Shown: positions 1 to 7,289, counted from the stretch's first letter. The stretch: 18,352 nt of DNA from WAPX01 sp964622075 (GCA_964622075.1 CAZUMR010000049.1:1-18352); one strand, 5' to 3'. Notes: a model not told the origin generated them from the sequence alone. Numbers and translations: made by a program.

Positions 1-582
1 ATCGTAAACGAGTCTGGAATTCACTTCTCTGCAAACTTCAGCTATCTCTTTTACGGGGTGAGGGAAGAGCATAACACTTGCCCCAAGCATAACGAGTTTT
101 GGTTTCTCCTTTCTTATCAGTTTAACAGCCCTATCAACGTCGATGCTGAAATTCTCTACGCTGAATGGGAGTTTCAGGGTTCTCAATCCCCTGATCGATG
201 CTGTATCAAAGTGCGACGTGTGTCCACCGAACTCAACCGGAGTGGCGGCAATTTTATCTCCGCACTCCGTAAATGCCCTGTAAACTGCTATATTTGCCAC
301 TGTCCCGGAAATTGGTTTCACGTTAACGTATTCGCATTCAAACAGCTTTTTTGTCAGGTTTATTGCGAGCCTCTCAACTTCATCTATATACCTGCATCCG
401 GAGTACGCTCTTTTCCCAACTTCACCCATTGCGTATCTGTGCCCAAAATCAGAAAGGTAGCACTTTCTGACGGCAATACTTGTAACGTTCTCACTCGCTA
501 TAAGTGGAATGGAGGAGGAAAGCATCTCCTCCTGCTTTTTTAAAATCCCGAAAAGATTGAACAGATCTTTCATCCCAGCCAT
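1..582 (-). CDS. glyA: Serine hydroxymethyltransferase, partial (5' end of gene, continues past left edge)
   Basis: PLP-dependent enzyme that interconverts serine and glycine while loading a one-carbon unit on a (methano)pterin carrier. The minus-strand frame is open from a start near 582 to the left edge, giving 194 codons. Recognisable SHMT N-terminal motifs are seen: IPLIASENVTS, then YLSDFGHRYAMGEVGKRAYSG, then CRYIDEVE and later KPISGTVANIAVY and PVEFGGHTSHFD. The PLP-binding lysine would lie beyond the window. Start candidates are ATG at 582 (MAGMKDLF) and ATG at 573; neither has a strong ribosome binding site, so the start is uncertain. It begins only 27 nt after the stop of the ornithine cyclodeaminase gene on the same strand and lies in the same reading frame, so the two are probably cotranscribed as an amino-acid metabolism unit. 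Confidence 0.93.
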   Translation of the reverse strand, partial: MAGMKDLFNLFGILKKQEEMLSSSIPLIASENVTSIAVRKCYLSDFGHRYAMGEVGKRAYSGCRYIDEVERLAINLTKKLFECEYVNVKPISGTVANIAVYRAFTECGDKIAATPVEFGGHTSHFDTASIRGLRTLKLPFSVENFSIDVDRAVKLIRKEKPKLVMLGASVMLFPHPVKEIAEVCREVNSRLVYD

Positions 583-609
583 ACCAACCGTAACAACTAC
601 AGCTCCGCT

Positions 610-1809
610 TCAAGTTCCCTCAAGTTCCTTAAGCTCTCTAACTAGCATTGGCAGCACAACTGCAGGGTCGCTGACTATTCCAAGGGCGTGAGCTGTACCC
701 CTGTCCATCAACCTCGTAACAACATACGGATTCATGTCAACTATGACTGTCTTGACTGTTGAAGGCAGCATGTTTCCGGTGGCTATTCCGTGAAGCATGG
801 ATGCCCAGATGAAACACATGTCAGCCTTTCTTATGTACTTCCTCATCTCATCCTGTGCCTGCATGACATCCGTTATCGTGTCAGGTAAAGGACCGTCATC
901 TCTCAGAGACCCGCCTATAACGAAGGGTATGTTCCTTTTAACACACTCGTACAGCACTCCTCCCTTCAGTATTCCCTTCTCAACTGCGTCCTTTATGCTA
1001 CCGGCCTTCCTTATCTCGTTTATTGCAACAAGGTGGTTCCTGAACCCTCCCTTGTATACCTCACCTGTCTCCTTGTCCATTCCAAGAGTTGTTCCAAATA
1101 GCTGCTTTTCGACGTCCATGACTGCGAAGCCGTTTCCCGTAAACAGTGCCTGACAGTAGCCCATCCTTATCAATTCAGCAAGAGCTTCATCAGCTCCTGT
1201 GTGGGCTATAGCTGTACCCACCACGTGTATGATGTAGCCACCCTTTTCCTTCAGCTCTTTCAGCTGTCTTGCAAGTCTCTTTATAGTTGAGTTTACTGGC
1301 TTCTCAGCAGAGACGTCTGAGGTCATGAAGGCAAACACGTCTTTCTCTCTCGGCCTCTGTGGAGCCTCTATTCTGACACCATCTATGCCAACGACTACGG
1401 GTTCTCCCTTCTTTACAAGCCCCTGCCTGACGCATACGGGTTCTCCATTTCGAATGACTATGACACAGTCCATCTCTATGTCCTTGACTTTCTTCCACTC
1501 TCCGTTTATCCTGACGTATGTCGGGTGGTGAGTTGTAGCGTAAAATCCATCGGGAAGTATTCCATCTGCCGGAGCAGGCTCAGTTCTGGCATCCTTCTCC
1601 GGGAGGATAGCTCCAAGCTTCTCAAGTTCTCTGAAAAGTCTTTCGTCGCCTCTAACAAGCATTCTGCAGTAGCTCTCGTCCTTCTTTGTCTTTCCAACGT
1701 CAAGCTGAAGTATTTCGAAGTCACCTCCAAGATCCATTATCGTGTCAAGTACCCTGGGCAGTATCATCGAATCTATTATGTGTCCCTTAAGCTCGATCTC
1801 CAGTTCCAT
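610..1809 (-). CDS. Archaeal-type ornithine cyclodeaminase (TIGR00300 / LOR-SDH conserved-region family)
   Basis: 399 aa, ATG start, full length for the family. The sequence begins MELEIELKGHIIDSMILPRV, the hallmark of the LOR/SDH conserved N-terminal domain (roughly residues 1-100), followed by an NAD-binding catalytic part with GYIIHVVGTAIAHTGADEAL (about 190-210) and PFVIGGSLRDDGPLPDTI (about 295-312). From family knowledge, archaeal members convert L-ornithine to L-proline and ammonia with NAD, and are unrelated to the bacterial mu-crystallin type ornithine cyclodeaminases. Older annotations call this family only a conserved or LOR/SDH protein. A TATA-like element lies 27 nt upstream of the ATG and no ribosome binding site is seen, so the message is probably leaderless. 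The SHMT gene follows 27 nt downstream. The family is certain; the substrate is inferred. Confidence 0.88.
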   Translation of the reverse strand: MELEIELKGHIIDSMILPRVLDTIMDLGGDFEILQLDVGKTKKDESYCRMLVRGDERLFRELEKLGAILPEKDARTEPAPADGILPDGFYATTHHPTYVRINGEWKKVKDIEMDCVIVIRNGEPVCVRQGLVKKGEPVVVGIDGVRIEAPQRPREKDVFAFMTSDVSAEKPVNSTIKRLARQLKELKEKGGYIIHVVGTAIAHTGADEALAELIRMGYCQALFTGNGFAVMDVEKQLFGTTLGMDKETGEVYKGGFRNHLVAINEIRKAGSIKDAVEKGILKGGVLYECVKRNIPFVIGGSLRDDGPLPDTITDVMQAQDEMRKYIRKADMCFIWASMLHGIATGNMLPSTVKTVIVDMNPYVVTRLMDRGTAHALGIVSDPAVVLPMLVRELKELEGT

Positions 1810-1830
1810 GAACTGTCATTGATCAGTTAG

Positions 1831-1840
1831 TAATTATAAT
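1831..1840 (-). promoter_or_regulatory. TATA box of the ornithine cyclodeaminase-glyA unit
   Basis: On the minus strand this reads ATTATAATTA, preceded by an A-run. Its centre is about 27 nt upstream of the ATG at 1809, the distance that places an archaeal transcription start at or just before the start codon. No Shine-Dalgarno is present, consistent with a leaderless transcript. Confidence 0.5.
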
Positions 1841-1954
1841 TTTTTCATGGTTTTCCCCGATCTCCGTTTCTCTCTGGGCTTTTTTCTGACTCTCTTCTCT
1901 GAGCCTTTAGATCCTACTCTTAGAATCTACCTTCATCTACTCCCATTCCACAGA

Positions 1955-2482
1955 CTACCTTAACCCCTGTGCGTGGCTCACCACATGTCTGAGGCAGTCG
2001 TTTATTATCCTGACTCCAAGCTCCACAGCCTTTTTAGAGCCGGGCAAACAGAATATAACAGTCCTGTTTCTCAGAACACCGGCAAAAGCCCTGCTCAGTA
2101 TTGCGGCCGTTCCCACTTCTCTATAACTTTCCATCCTGAATATTTCACCGAATCCCTCTATCTCCTTTTCGACAAGAGGTCTGATGGCCTCAACAGTAAC
2201 GTCTCTTGGAGTTATTCCTGTCCCGCCTGTCGAGATTATAACGTTGCAAATCTCACTCATTTCCAGCACAGCTCTGGCTATACCCGTTTCATCGTCTCCA
2301 ACGAGTCGGTAATCCACAACCTCAAACTTCAGTTTTTCAAGTAAGGTTTTAGAGGACTCGTCCTCTTCGGGTATGGAGTCTATTCCCGAAACGTAACCGA
2401 ACTTTTTGAATTTTGATGTGGATATGCTGAGAATTCCTACTTTTATCTCCACATCAGCTTCATGCTTCACATCTCTCCTCAC
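1955..2482 (-). CDS. moaB: MoaB/Mog family molybdopterin-binding protein (molybdenum cofactor biosynthesis)
   Basis: 175 aa MoCF_biosynth-domain protein. In archaea MoaB-type proteins adenylylate molybdopterin before metal insertion for Mo- or W-cofactor, acting in the cytoplasm. Visible motifs: VEIKVGILSISTSK at the first beta strand, VIISTGGTGITPRDVT (about 81-96; the TGGTG loop and the acidic residue of the pterin site), then FGEIFRMESYREVGTAAILSRA and FCLPGSKKAVELG, all typical of the family. The start is GTG at 2482, chosen because GAGAGGAG lies a few bases upstream; a GTG at 2470 is the alternative. About 87 nt separate it from FEN-1 upstream on the same strand. That gap has an AT-rich TATA-like tract (around 2541-2550) and a loose inverted repeat (2536-2541 with 2550-2555), so moaB may have its own promoter. 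Confidence 0.9.
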   Translation of the reverse strand: MRRDVKHEADVEIKVGILSISTSKFKKFGYVSGIDSIPEEDESSKTLLEKLKFEVVDYRLVGDDETGIARAVLEMSEICNVIISTGGTGITPRDVTVEAIRPLVEKEIEGFGEIFRMESYREVGTAAILSRAFAGVLRNRTVIFCLPGSKKAVELGVRIINDCLRHVVSHAQGLR

Positions 2483-2569
2483 GTCACTCCTCTCCTCTAA
2501 ATCCTTTAAACACCTCAGGACAGCAGGTTAAAAGTCAGTTTACTTTTTAAAACTGGTTAAAATTTAAAA

Positions 2570-3586
2570 TCAGAACCACCTTTCCAGAGTCATCTGGGAC
2601 GATGTAAGAGATTCAAGCTTTTCTATAGCCTTTTCAACTCTCTCCCTGCTGAAGTCGTGCTCCTCACACAGGAATTCGATTATCCCCTCTGCATCCGGCT
2701 TTCCAAACTTCACAGTGTAATCGTCAGTTACCGGAGGGTTTAGGAAGAACTCCCTTATCTCAGCTATCCTATCCATCTCCTCCTTATCCACTTTCAGCAG
2801 TTTCATCGCCTTGAATACATCTCCGCACTTCTTTATGAGTGAGAGTGCTTTCTTTGCTCCAACGCCCTTAACTCCCTCGTTGTAGTCAGTTCCAACGAGC
2901 AGAGCTATGTCAACAAGCTGCTCTCTTGTAATGCCAAGCCTTTTCAGGTTTTCCTCAAGAAGTATAATTTCCGGTTTCACGTCAACGTAAACGTTCTTTC
3001 CCGGTAGCTTTCTCTTACCCGTTATTGCAAGGTTTCTTGCAAGCTTTGGACTGCCAAAAAGCAGTGAGTCGTAGTCCTGAGATCCAGTGTAATCGGCATC
3101 ACCTTTGGCAACCATGTAGGCTGCCTGTGCTTCTCCTTCACTCGGAGCTCTTACAACCGGTATCCCCATGAGCTCAAGAAGCTTTATCGAGGATTCAATT
3201 ATGTAATCATCAACCCTTGCAGCTGCCTGAGCGTACTTCTTTGCATCCTCTCCTCTCTCCAGTGCCTCCTTCCACTTTTTCTCGGCCTCTTCCCTCCTTT
3301 CCCTCCTCTCCTCAAGCTCCTCTTTCTTGAATTCCGGTGGTTCCCCATCAAAAACGAAAATAGGCTTTATTCCAACCTCCACCATGTTGGACACTCTGTA
3401 AAGGATGCCGGAAAGGTGAGAGGTTATCCTGCCCTGAGAATCCATCAGGGGCGTCCCATCCGGCTGCCTGATTATGGAAATGAACTGGTAGAGAGTGTTG
3501 AGAGCGTCAACGGCTATCTTCCTGCCTGCAAAGTACTCGAGTTCCACAGTTTCTCTTTCAAGTATGTCGCCTATGTCCGTGCCCAT
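2570..3586 (-). CDS. fen: Flap endonuclease 1 (FEN-1), structure-specific 5' nuclease
   Basis: 338 aa XPG/RAD2-family nuclease that removes 5' flaps during Okazaki-fragment maturation and repair. The N-terminal XPG domain has Asp27 (IAVDALN) and Asp80 (FVFDGEPP); the XPG-I domain has Glu150/Glu152 (APSEGEAQAA) and Asp171/Asp173 (GSQDYDS); Asp234 lies in VGTDYNEGVKGVG, which begins the helix-hairpin-helix. The C-terminus QMTLERWF is a PIP box for binding the PCNA clamp. An in-frame GTG exists at 3592, but I chose ATG 3586 because mature FEN-1 needs Gly at position 2 (MGTDIGDIL here), as in the A. fulgidus protein, to which this sequence is very similar. No good ribosome binding site is visible; a TATA-like element sits about 29 nt upstream. 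It is transcribed divergently from the CxxCxxCC-type gene at 3739. Confidence 0.97.
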   Translation of the reverse strand: MGTDIGDILERETVELEYFAGRKIAVDALNTLYQFISIIRQPDGTPLMDSQGRITSHLSGILYRVSNMVEVGIKPIFVFDGEPPEFKKEELEERRERREEAEKKWKEALERGEDAKKYAQAAARVDDYIIESSIKLLELMGIPVVRAPSEGEAQAAYMVAKGDADYTGSQDYDSLLFGSPKLARNLAITGKRKLPGKNVYVDVKPEIILLEENLKRLGITREQLVDIALLVGTDYNEGVKGVGAKKALSLIKKCGDVFKAMKLLKVDKEEMDRIAEIREFFLNPPVTDDYTVKFGKPDAEGIIEFLCEEHDFSRERVEKAIEKLESLTSSQMTLERWF

Positions 3587-3610
3587 ATTCACAGATAAAC
3601 TTCGCTTAAG

Positions 3611-3620
3611 GAATATTTTT
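3611..3620 (-). promoter_or_regulatory. TATA box of fen
   Basis: On the minus strand AAAAATATTC, centred about 29 nt upstream of the FEN-1 ATG at 3586. This fits a transcription start only a few bases before the start codon. Assignment rests on spacing and AT-richness only. Confidence 0.4.
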
Positions 3621-3738
3621 CGTCCCGTGATTTTACATGGAAATTGAATGCTCAGAGTTAAAATTTCACTGAATTCAGCAATCGAGCAGGGGAAAACGTA
3701 AAAGAAATGTAAAAATACCTGCGGGAATAGCAGAATAC

Positions 3739-4401
3739 ATGCTGATAGACAACGAGAAGAAGCTTGGACTGGAAGACACGTTCAGGTTTTCCTGCCATCC
3801 GGGAATAAGGTGTTTCAACGAGTGCTGCAGAAATCTGACTCTCATGCTCATGCCCTACGACATAGTCAGGCTGAAAAGGGCTCTCGGGATGAAATCCTAC
3901 GAGTTTCTTGAGAAGTACACATCATGGCACGTCGGAGCAGCCACAGGTCTGCCGGTTGTAACGTTAAAGCAGGTAAACAACGCCTGCCCGTTCGTAAGTG
4001 AGAGGGGCTGCACGGTTTACCCAGACAGACCGGCATCCTGCAGACTTTATCCGCTTGTAAGGATGAAAAGTTCCGAGGAGGAATACTACCACATAGTTTA
4101 CGAGGATTTCTGCGAGGGACACAGGCAGGAGAAGGAGTGGAAAGTTAAGGAGTGGATAGAAAATCAGGGAGCCAGAATTTACAACGAGATGAACGACATT
4201 TTCATGGAGCTCGTTCTTGGACTTTACTCCTCAGGCAGAAGGCTTGATGGTGATGAAATGGCAAAGTTCTACACAGCATGCTACGATGTTGACACACTCA
4301 GAGCTGTGGCAGATGAGTTTGGGTGCGATGTCAGGGATGATGACGTGGAGCAAATGCTTGAAGGAATAGAACTGATGAAAAGAGAGCTCCTGAAAAAATA
4401 A
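3739..4401 (+). CDS. YkgJ-type cysteine-cluster (putative Fe/Zn-chelating) protein
   Basis: 220 aa protein of the CxxCxxCC family (Pfam PF03692), proposed to bind zinc or an iron-sulfur cluster; no reaction is established. Visible cysteines: Cys19, Cys25, Cys29-Cys30 (FSCHPGIRCFNECCRN), Cys83 (NACPFVSERG), Cys91 (GCTVYPDRP) and Cys101 (ASCRLYPL). The blocks CPFVSERGCTVY and RPASCRLYP are diagnostic. The C-terminal third is charged, helical-looking and has no recognised domain. Start ATG 3739 is the first ATG in frame; no Shine-Dalgarno is seen, and an A-rich TATA-like tract (3709-3718) lies about 26 nt upstream, so it may be leaderless. It is divergent from fen and convergent with the crotonase gene; the two ends are 43 nt apart. 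Confidence 0.8.
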   Translation: MLIDNEKKLGLEDTFRFSCHPGIRCFNECCRNLTLMLMPYDIVRLKRALGMKSYEFLEKYTSWHVGAATGLPVVTLKQVNNACPFVSERGCTVYPDRPASCRLYPLVRMKSSEEEYYHIVYEDFCEGHRQEKEWKVKEWIENQGARIYNEMNDIFMELVLGLYSSGRRLDGDEMAKFYTACYDVDTLRAVADEFGCDVRDDDVEQMLEGIELMKRELLKK

Positions 4402-4418
4402 ATATTTTTTAAACAACA

Positions 4419-4447
4419 GTAAATCAATAGTAAATCACGGTAAATCA
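4419..4447. repeat. Three short direct repeats between convergent genes
   Basis: GTAAATCA occurs at 4419-4426, 4430-4437 and 4440-4447, spaced by 11 and 10 bases. The last copy supplies the stop codon of the minus-strand crotonase gene. It follows a T-rich tract (4401-4413) that could terminate the gene at 3739. No function is known. Confidence 0.6.
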
Positions 4448-5251
4448 ATCGGGCCAGTTCGGTTCTCTCTTTTCAAAAAATGCTGAGAGTCCTTCTTTAG
4501 CTGCATCAGATTTGCTCATTTCCACTATTACGTCTATTCCGTAGAGGAGGGCGTCAAATTCGTTCATGCAGTACTGTTTGTAGAAGAATTCCTTTCCCTT
4601 TTCTATCACGCTTCTGCTGTAACCGGCTATCTTTCTGGCAAGCTCAAACACAGTTTCTTCGAGTTCCTCCTCTTTCACAACCCTGTTCACGAGACCTATT
4701 CTCTCCGCCTCTCTGGCATCCACGAACTCACCGGTAAATGCCATTTCGAAAGCCTTCTTTCTGCTCACACACCTGCTCACGATTGCAAGAGGAGTTGTGC
4801 AAAACAGCCCTATTTTCACTCCGGGAAGAGAAAATCTGGCGTTTTCTTCTGCAACAGCCATATCACAGGCTGCAACAAGCTGACAGCCAGCAGCAACGGC
4901 ATAACCGTGAACCTGAGCTATAACAGGCTTTGCTACCTGTCTGATTTTTCTCATTAGCCTGTAACAGTTTTCAAAAACTGTTCTGACCTCAGATTCCCCA
5001 CCCTCACTTATCTCCTTCAAATCATGCCCGGCTGAAAAGCAGCTTCCAGCACCTCTTATCACAATTACTCTAACCTCATTCCTGCTTGCCTCATCCACGG
5101 CATCACAGAGGGCATTTAACATTTCATTTGAGAGTGCATTCCTCTTTTCCGGCCTATTCAGCGTTAAATATGCAATGTACTTGCTATCACCAACCTCCCT
5201 CTCCTCGTAAAGTACCTCCTCATTTTTTCCAAAGCTTGTCGAAAATTTCAT
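4445..5251 (-). CDS. Crotonase-fold protein, ECHDC3-like (enoyl-CoA hydratase/isomerase superfamily)
   Basis: 268 aa, normal length for a single crotonase domain. It has LNRPEKRNALSNEM (31-44), the oxyanion-hole segment FSAGHDLKE (72-80), VHGYAVAAGCQLVAACDMAV (114-133), FSLPGVKIGLFCTTP (140-154) and the C-terminal FFEKREPNWPD. By alignment to rat mitochondrial enoyl-CoA hydratase, the two catalytic glutamates (Glu144 and Glu164 there) correspond here to Gln124 and Gly144, so ordinary hydratase chemistry is unlikely. AGHDLKE, GLFCTTP and the KREPNW-type tail instead resemble eukaryotic ECHDC3, whose reaction is not firmly established. It could act in fatty-acid or aromatic acyl-CoA metabolism, which Archaeoglobales possess, but no degradation genes are adjacent. 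A TATA-like element about 26 nt upstream and no Shine-Dalgarno suggest a leaderless message. Confidence 0.85.
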   Translation of the reverse strand: MKFSTSFGKNEEVLYEEREVGDSKYIAYLTLNRPEKRNALSNEMLNALCDAVDEASRNEVRVIVIRGAGSCFSAGHDLKEISEGGESEVRTVFENCYRLMRKIRQVAKPVIAQVHGYAVAAGCQLVAACDMAVAEENARFSLPGVKIGLFCTTPLAIVSRCVSRKKAFEMAFTGEFVDAREAERIGLVNRVVKEEELEETVFELARKIAGYSRSVIEKGKEFFYKQYCMNEFDALLYGIDVIVEMSKSDAAKEGLSAFFEKREPNWPD

Positions 5252-5271
5252 GATAATTAGTGAAACTGAAC

Positions 5272-5282
5272 CGTATTTATTT
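5272..5282 (-). promoter_or_regulatory. TATA box of the crotonase gene
   Basis: On the minus strand AAATAAATACG, centred about 26 nt upstream of the ATG at 5251. There is no Shine-Dalgarno before the ATG, as expected for a leaderless archaeal mRNA. Confidence 0.4.
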
Positions 5283-5325
5283 GTTTGCCAGCGACAGCTA
5301 AAAGCAGTTTAAACGTTTTTTAGAG

Positions 5326-5504
5326 GCGTATATAGCCAGTCTGAAGGATAGAGGAGCTATCTCCTGACCAGTCATATCAGAAAAGCTTAAATTTAAGTTA
5401 GCTTAGCGGAAAGCTGACATAAGCATGGGTAAGGGCGAGATGTAAAAAAGAAAAGGTGAGATGTAAAAATGGTAAAGGGAGAGCCGGCGGCGAGGTGCTA
5501 GGCT
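5326..5504 (+). promoter_or_regulatory. Promoter and long leader of hxlB with a 10-codon upstream ORF
   Basis: Two TATA candidates are seen: GTATATAG around 5328-5335 and the palindrome CTTAAATTTAAG (5385-5396). Between them AGGAGCTATCTCCT (5352-5365) is a perfect 5-bp inverted repeat with a 4-nt loop. Downstream, GAGATGTAAAAA occurs twice (about 5437-5448 and 5458-5469); each copy contains ATG followed directly by TAA or by a very short frame. A 10-codon frame from ATG 5469 to TAG 5501 (MVKGEPAARC) ends 3 nt before the hxlB ATG, and the GAGGTG binding site of hxlB (5492-5497) lies inside it. Regulation is inference. Confidence 0.4.
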
Positions 5505-6083
5505 ATGCAGCAGCTTGTGGGGGCAACGCTGTTGAGGTTTCTGGATGTCGTGTCAGAACAGATAGAGAACCTGAAGAAGAGCCTTAACATGAGACAGGTA
5601 GAGGAGTTCATGAACGCAATAGAGCAGGCGAGGAAGATATTCGTAATGGGAGCTGGCAGGAGCGGGTTCGTGGCAAGAGCCTTTGCGATGAGACTCATGC
5701 ACCTTGGTTACGATGTCTATGTCGTTGGAGAGACAGTAACACCAAGAATTGGAGAGGAAGATTTGCTGATAACAATATCTGGATCTGGAGAAACGACTTC
5801 TGTAGTAAACATAAGCAGGAAGGCAAAGGAGGAAATAGGATCCATGCTCGCCGCCATAACCCAGAACGAAAACTCAACTCTTGCCAAGATGAGTGATGTA
5901 GTCGTTTTGCTCAGCGGGAAAAACAAGTATCAAAAAGATGAGACTCTGAGCAGCATAGCTCCTCTTGGAACAATGTTCGAGCTGACGGCTTTGATTTTCC
6001 TTGATGGGCTGGTAGCAGAGCTGATGAACCTCAAAAGTCTGACGGAGAAAGACCTTGAGAAGAGGCACGCCGTGCTTGAGTGA
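5505..6083 (+). CDS. hxlB: 6-phospho-3-hexuloisomerase (SIS domain)
   Basis: 192 aa single SIS-domain isomerase that interconverts D-arabino-3-hexulose 6-phosphate and fructose 6-phosphate. With hexulose-6-phosphate synthase it forms the ribulose monophosphate pathway, which in many archaea supplies ribulose 5-phosphate in place of the oxidative pentose phosphate route. Visible: KIFVMGAGRSGFVARAFAMR (first sugar-phosphate loop), VGETVTPRIGEEDLLITISG with SGSGETTSV (second loop) and the C-terminal APLGTMFELTALIFLDGLVAEL plus KDLEKRHAVLE, typical of the PHI family. Start ATG 5505 is preceded by GAGGTG with 7-nt spacing, and an in-frame TAG at 5499 rules out an earlier start. The synthase partner is not in this window. 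The nicotinamidase-like gene follows on the same strand. Confidence 0.93.
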   Translation: MQQLVGATLLRFLDVVSEQIENLKKSLNMRQVEEFMNAIEQARKIFVMGAGRSGFVARAFAMRLMHLGYDVYVVGETVTPRIGEEDLLITISGSGETTSVVNISRKAKEEIGSMLAAITQNENSTLAKMSDVVVLLSGKNKYQKDETLSSIAPLGTMFELTALIFLDGLVAELMNLKSLTEKDLEKRHAVLE

Positions 6084-6105
6084 AACAGAGAAGTGAAACA
6101 GAGAA
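6080..6105. repeat. Perfect 13-bp tandem duplication at the hxlB stop codon
   Basis: GTGAAACAGAGAA is present at 6080-6092 and again at 6093-6105, immediately adjacent. The first copy contains the hxlB TGA. It looks like a slippage duplication; see the similar duplications at 7290-7313 and 8547-8578. Confidence 0.85.
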
Positions 6106-6181
6106 ATTCATACAGAGATTCCACTGGAAGGAAGAAAAAGAAAGAAAAAAATTAAGAAAGATAAGGGAAGAAGAAAAAGAG

Positions 6182-6706
6182 ATGCCGGTGTTACTTGTAA
6201 TTGACATGCAGAACGACTTCTGCAGCAGAGATGGATCTCTCTTTCTTGAAAGAAGCGAAAGCATAATCGGGAGGATAGCTGATACTGTTAAAAGGGCGAA
6301 AGAGGCGGGATTTAAAGTAATATACACTCAGGACTGGCACAGAGAAGACGATACGGAATTCAAACTATGGCCAAAGCACTGCGTGGAGAATACGTGGGGG
6401 GCTGAAATCGTTAAGGATCTACCGAAACCAGACTGCTGTGTGAAAAAGAGAAGGTATTCGGCTTTTCTAATGACAGACCTGCCACTTTTGCTGAACGAGC
6501 TAAAAGAGAGAACTCTGTTCGTGGCAGGAGTTGCCACCGATGTCTGCGTAATGCACACATCGATTGACGGAATTCAGATGGGGTACGACGTGAAAGTACT
6601 GAAAGACTGCACAGCTGGAACGAGCGAGGAGAATGAGGAGTTCGCTCTAAAGCACATGGAAATGCTTGGCTGTGAGCTCGTTAGCTCGGAGATCATTCAG
6701 CCTTGA
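6182..6706 (+). CDS. Isochorismatase-family cysteine hydrolase, probable nicotinamidase
   Basis: 174 aa. Nicotinamidase hydrolyses nicotinamide to nicotinate and ammonia for NAD salvage. The catalytic triad of the family is visible as Asp8 (LLVIDMQNDF), Lys88 or Lys89 (CVKKRRYSAF) and Cys122 (AGVATDVCVMHTS). The metal-site residues of nicotinamidases are matched by Asp51 and His53 (YTQDWHRED) and His66 (WPKHCVENTWGAE); the extra histidine of the Mycobacterium PncA site is absent. The frame is open back to a GTG at 6080 that overlaps the hxlB stop by 4 nt, which would add 34 highly charged residues. I chose ATG 6182 because family members begin Met-Pro-x-Leu-Leu-Val-Ile-Asp, although only a weak GGAAGAAG lies upstream. 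Its 3' end overlaps the convergent repressor gene by 14 nt. Other isochorismatase-fold substrates cannot be excluded. Confidence 0.82.
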   Translation: MPVLLVIDMQNDFCSRDGSLFLERSESIIGRIADTVKRAKEAGFKVIYTQDWHREDDTEFKLWPKHCVENTWGAEIVKDLPKPDCCVKKRRYSAFLMTDLPLLLNELKERTLFVAGVATDVCVMHTSIDGIQMGYDVKVLKDCTAGTSEENEEFALKHMEMLGCELVSSEIIQP

Positions 6707-7226
6707 GGCAGGGATGCACGCCACTCTCACAGAACTCCTTGAAGTGGTTTAACCACATGGGGTCTGCAGGAGATTCCTCGACGAACTTCACGAATTTCTT
6801 TAGCTGAGTGATCGTTTCCTTATGCAGCACGTGCTCCATTATGCACGCATCTTCCTCTGCAATTTTTTCGGGAACTCCAAGCGTTACAAGGAACTTTACG
6901 AGGATTTCTCTCCTCTCTCTGACACACTCCGCCACCATTCTGCCTTCGGGAGTTAGCGAAACGAGCAATCTCTTTTCGTAAACGACAAAACCTCTTCTGG
7001 CAAGCTTTGACAGCATTTCCGAGACGCTTGCCGGTTTCACGCCCAGATATTTTGCTATTTCCTTAACCCTCGTATATCCTCTCTCCCTGCTCAGCCAGTA
7101 TATTGCCTCAAGATAATCTTCAGTCCTCCTGCTGAGCCTGTACTCTTTTCTGGAGTTTTCATTCCCTCCTTCCCCACCTCCACCGTCAACTTCCTTCGCA
7201 TTTCTCACATTCTTTACATTCCTCAC
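6693..7226 (-). CDS. DtxR/MntR-family metal-dependent transcriptional repressor
   Basis: 177 aa metalloregulator predicted to bind operators when loaded with Fe(II) or Mn(II). A Gly/charged N-terminal tail (1-32) precedes the winged helix-turn-helix (34-95): RRTEDYLEAIYWL, then VKEIAKYLGVKPASVSEMLSKL, the wing YEKRLLVSLTPEG, then the dimerisation domain with AEEDACIMEHVLHKETI. Candidate metal ligands are Asp37 and Glu40 (as in MntR) with Cys128, Glu131 and His132 (as in DtxR/IdeR), a mixed site. There is no SH3-like C-terminal domain, so the length matches the MntR class. Start GTG 7226 follows a GGGGTGTGA-like ribosome binding site; later GTG starts are possible because the N-terminus is low-complexity. 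It lies 78 nt downstream of feoA on the same strand and probably controls the paired inverted repeats at the feoA promoter. Archaeoglobus MDR1 is a characterised relative. Confidence 0.87.
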   Translation of the reverse strand: MRNVKNVRNAKEVDGGGGEGGNENSRKEYRLSRRTEDYLEAIYWLSRERGYTRVKEIAKYLGVKPASVSEMLSKLARRGFVVYEKRLLVSLTPEGRMVAECVRERREILVKFLVTLGVPEKIAEEDACIMEHVLHKETITQLKKFVKFVEESPADPMWLNHFKEFCESGVHPCLKAE

Positions 7227-7289
7227 ACTTCACACCCCGCTTGCAACATACAGCATTCACAACGTTCAATCAGTTAAATCTGCTAAACA

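Noticed and set aside
58..543. Plus-strand open frame of 161 codons at the left edge
   Set aside because: It lies opposite a clear serine hydroxymethyltransferase sequence on the minus strand, has Cys/His-rich random composition and no family motif.
3586..3592. GTG 3592 as the FEN-1 start
   Set aside because: It would add two residues before the Met-Gly that FEN-1 needs at its N-terminus for active-site geometry; ATG 3586 fits the family.
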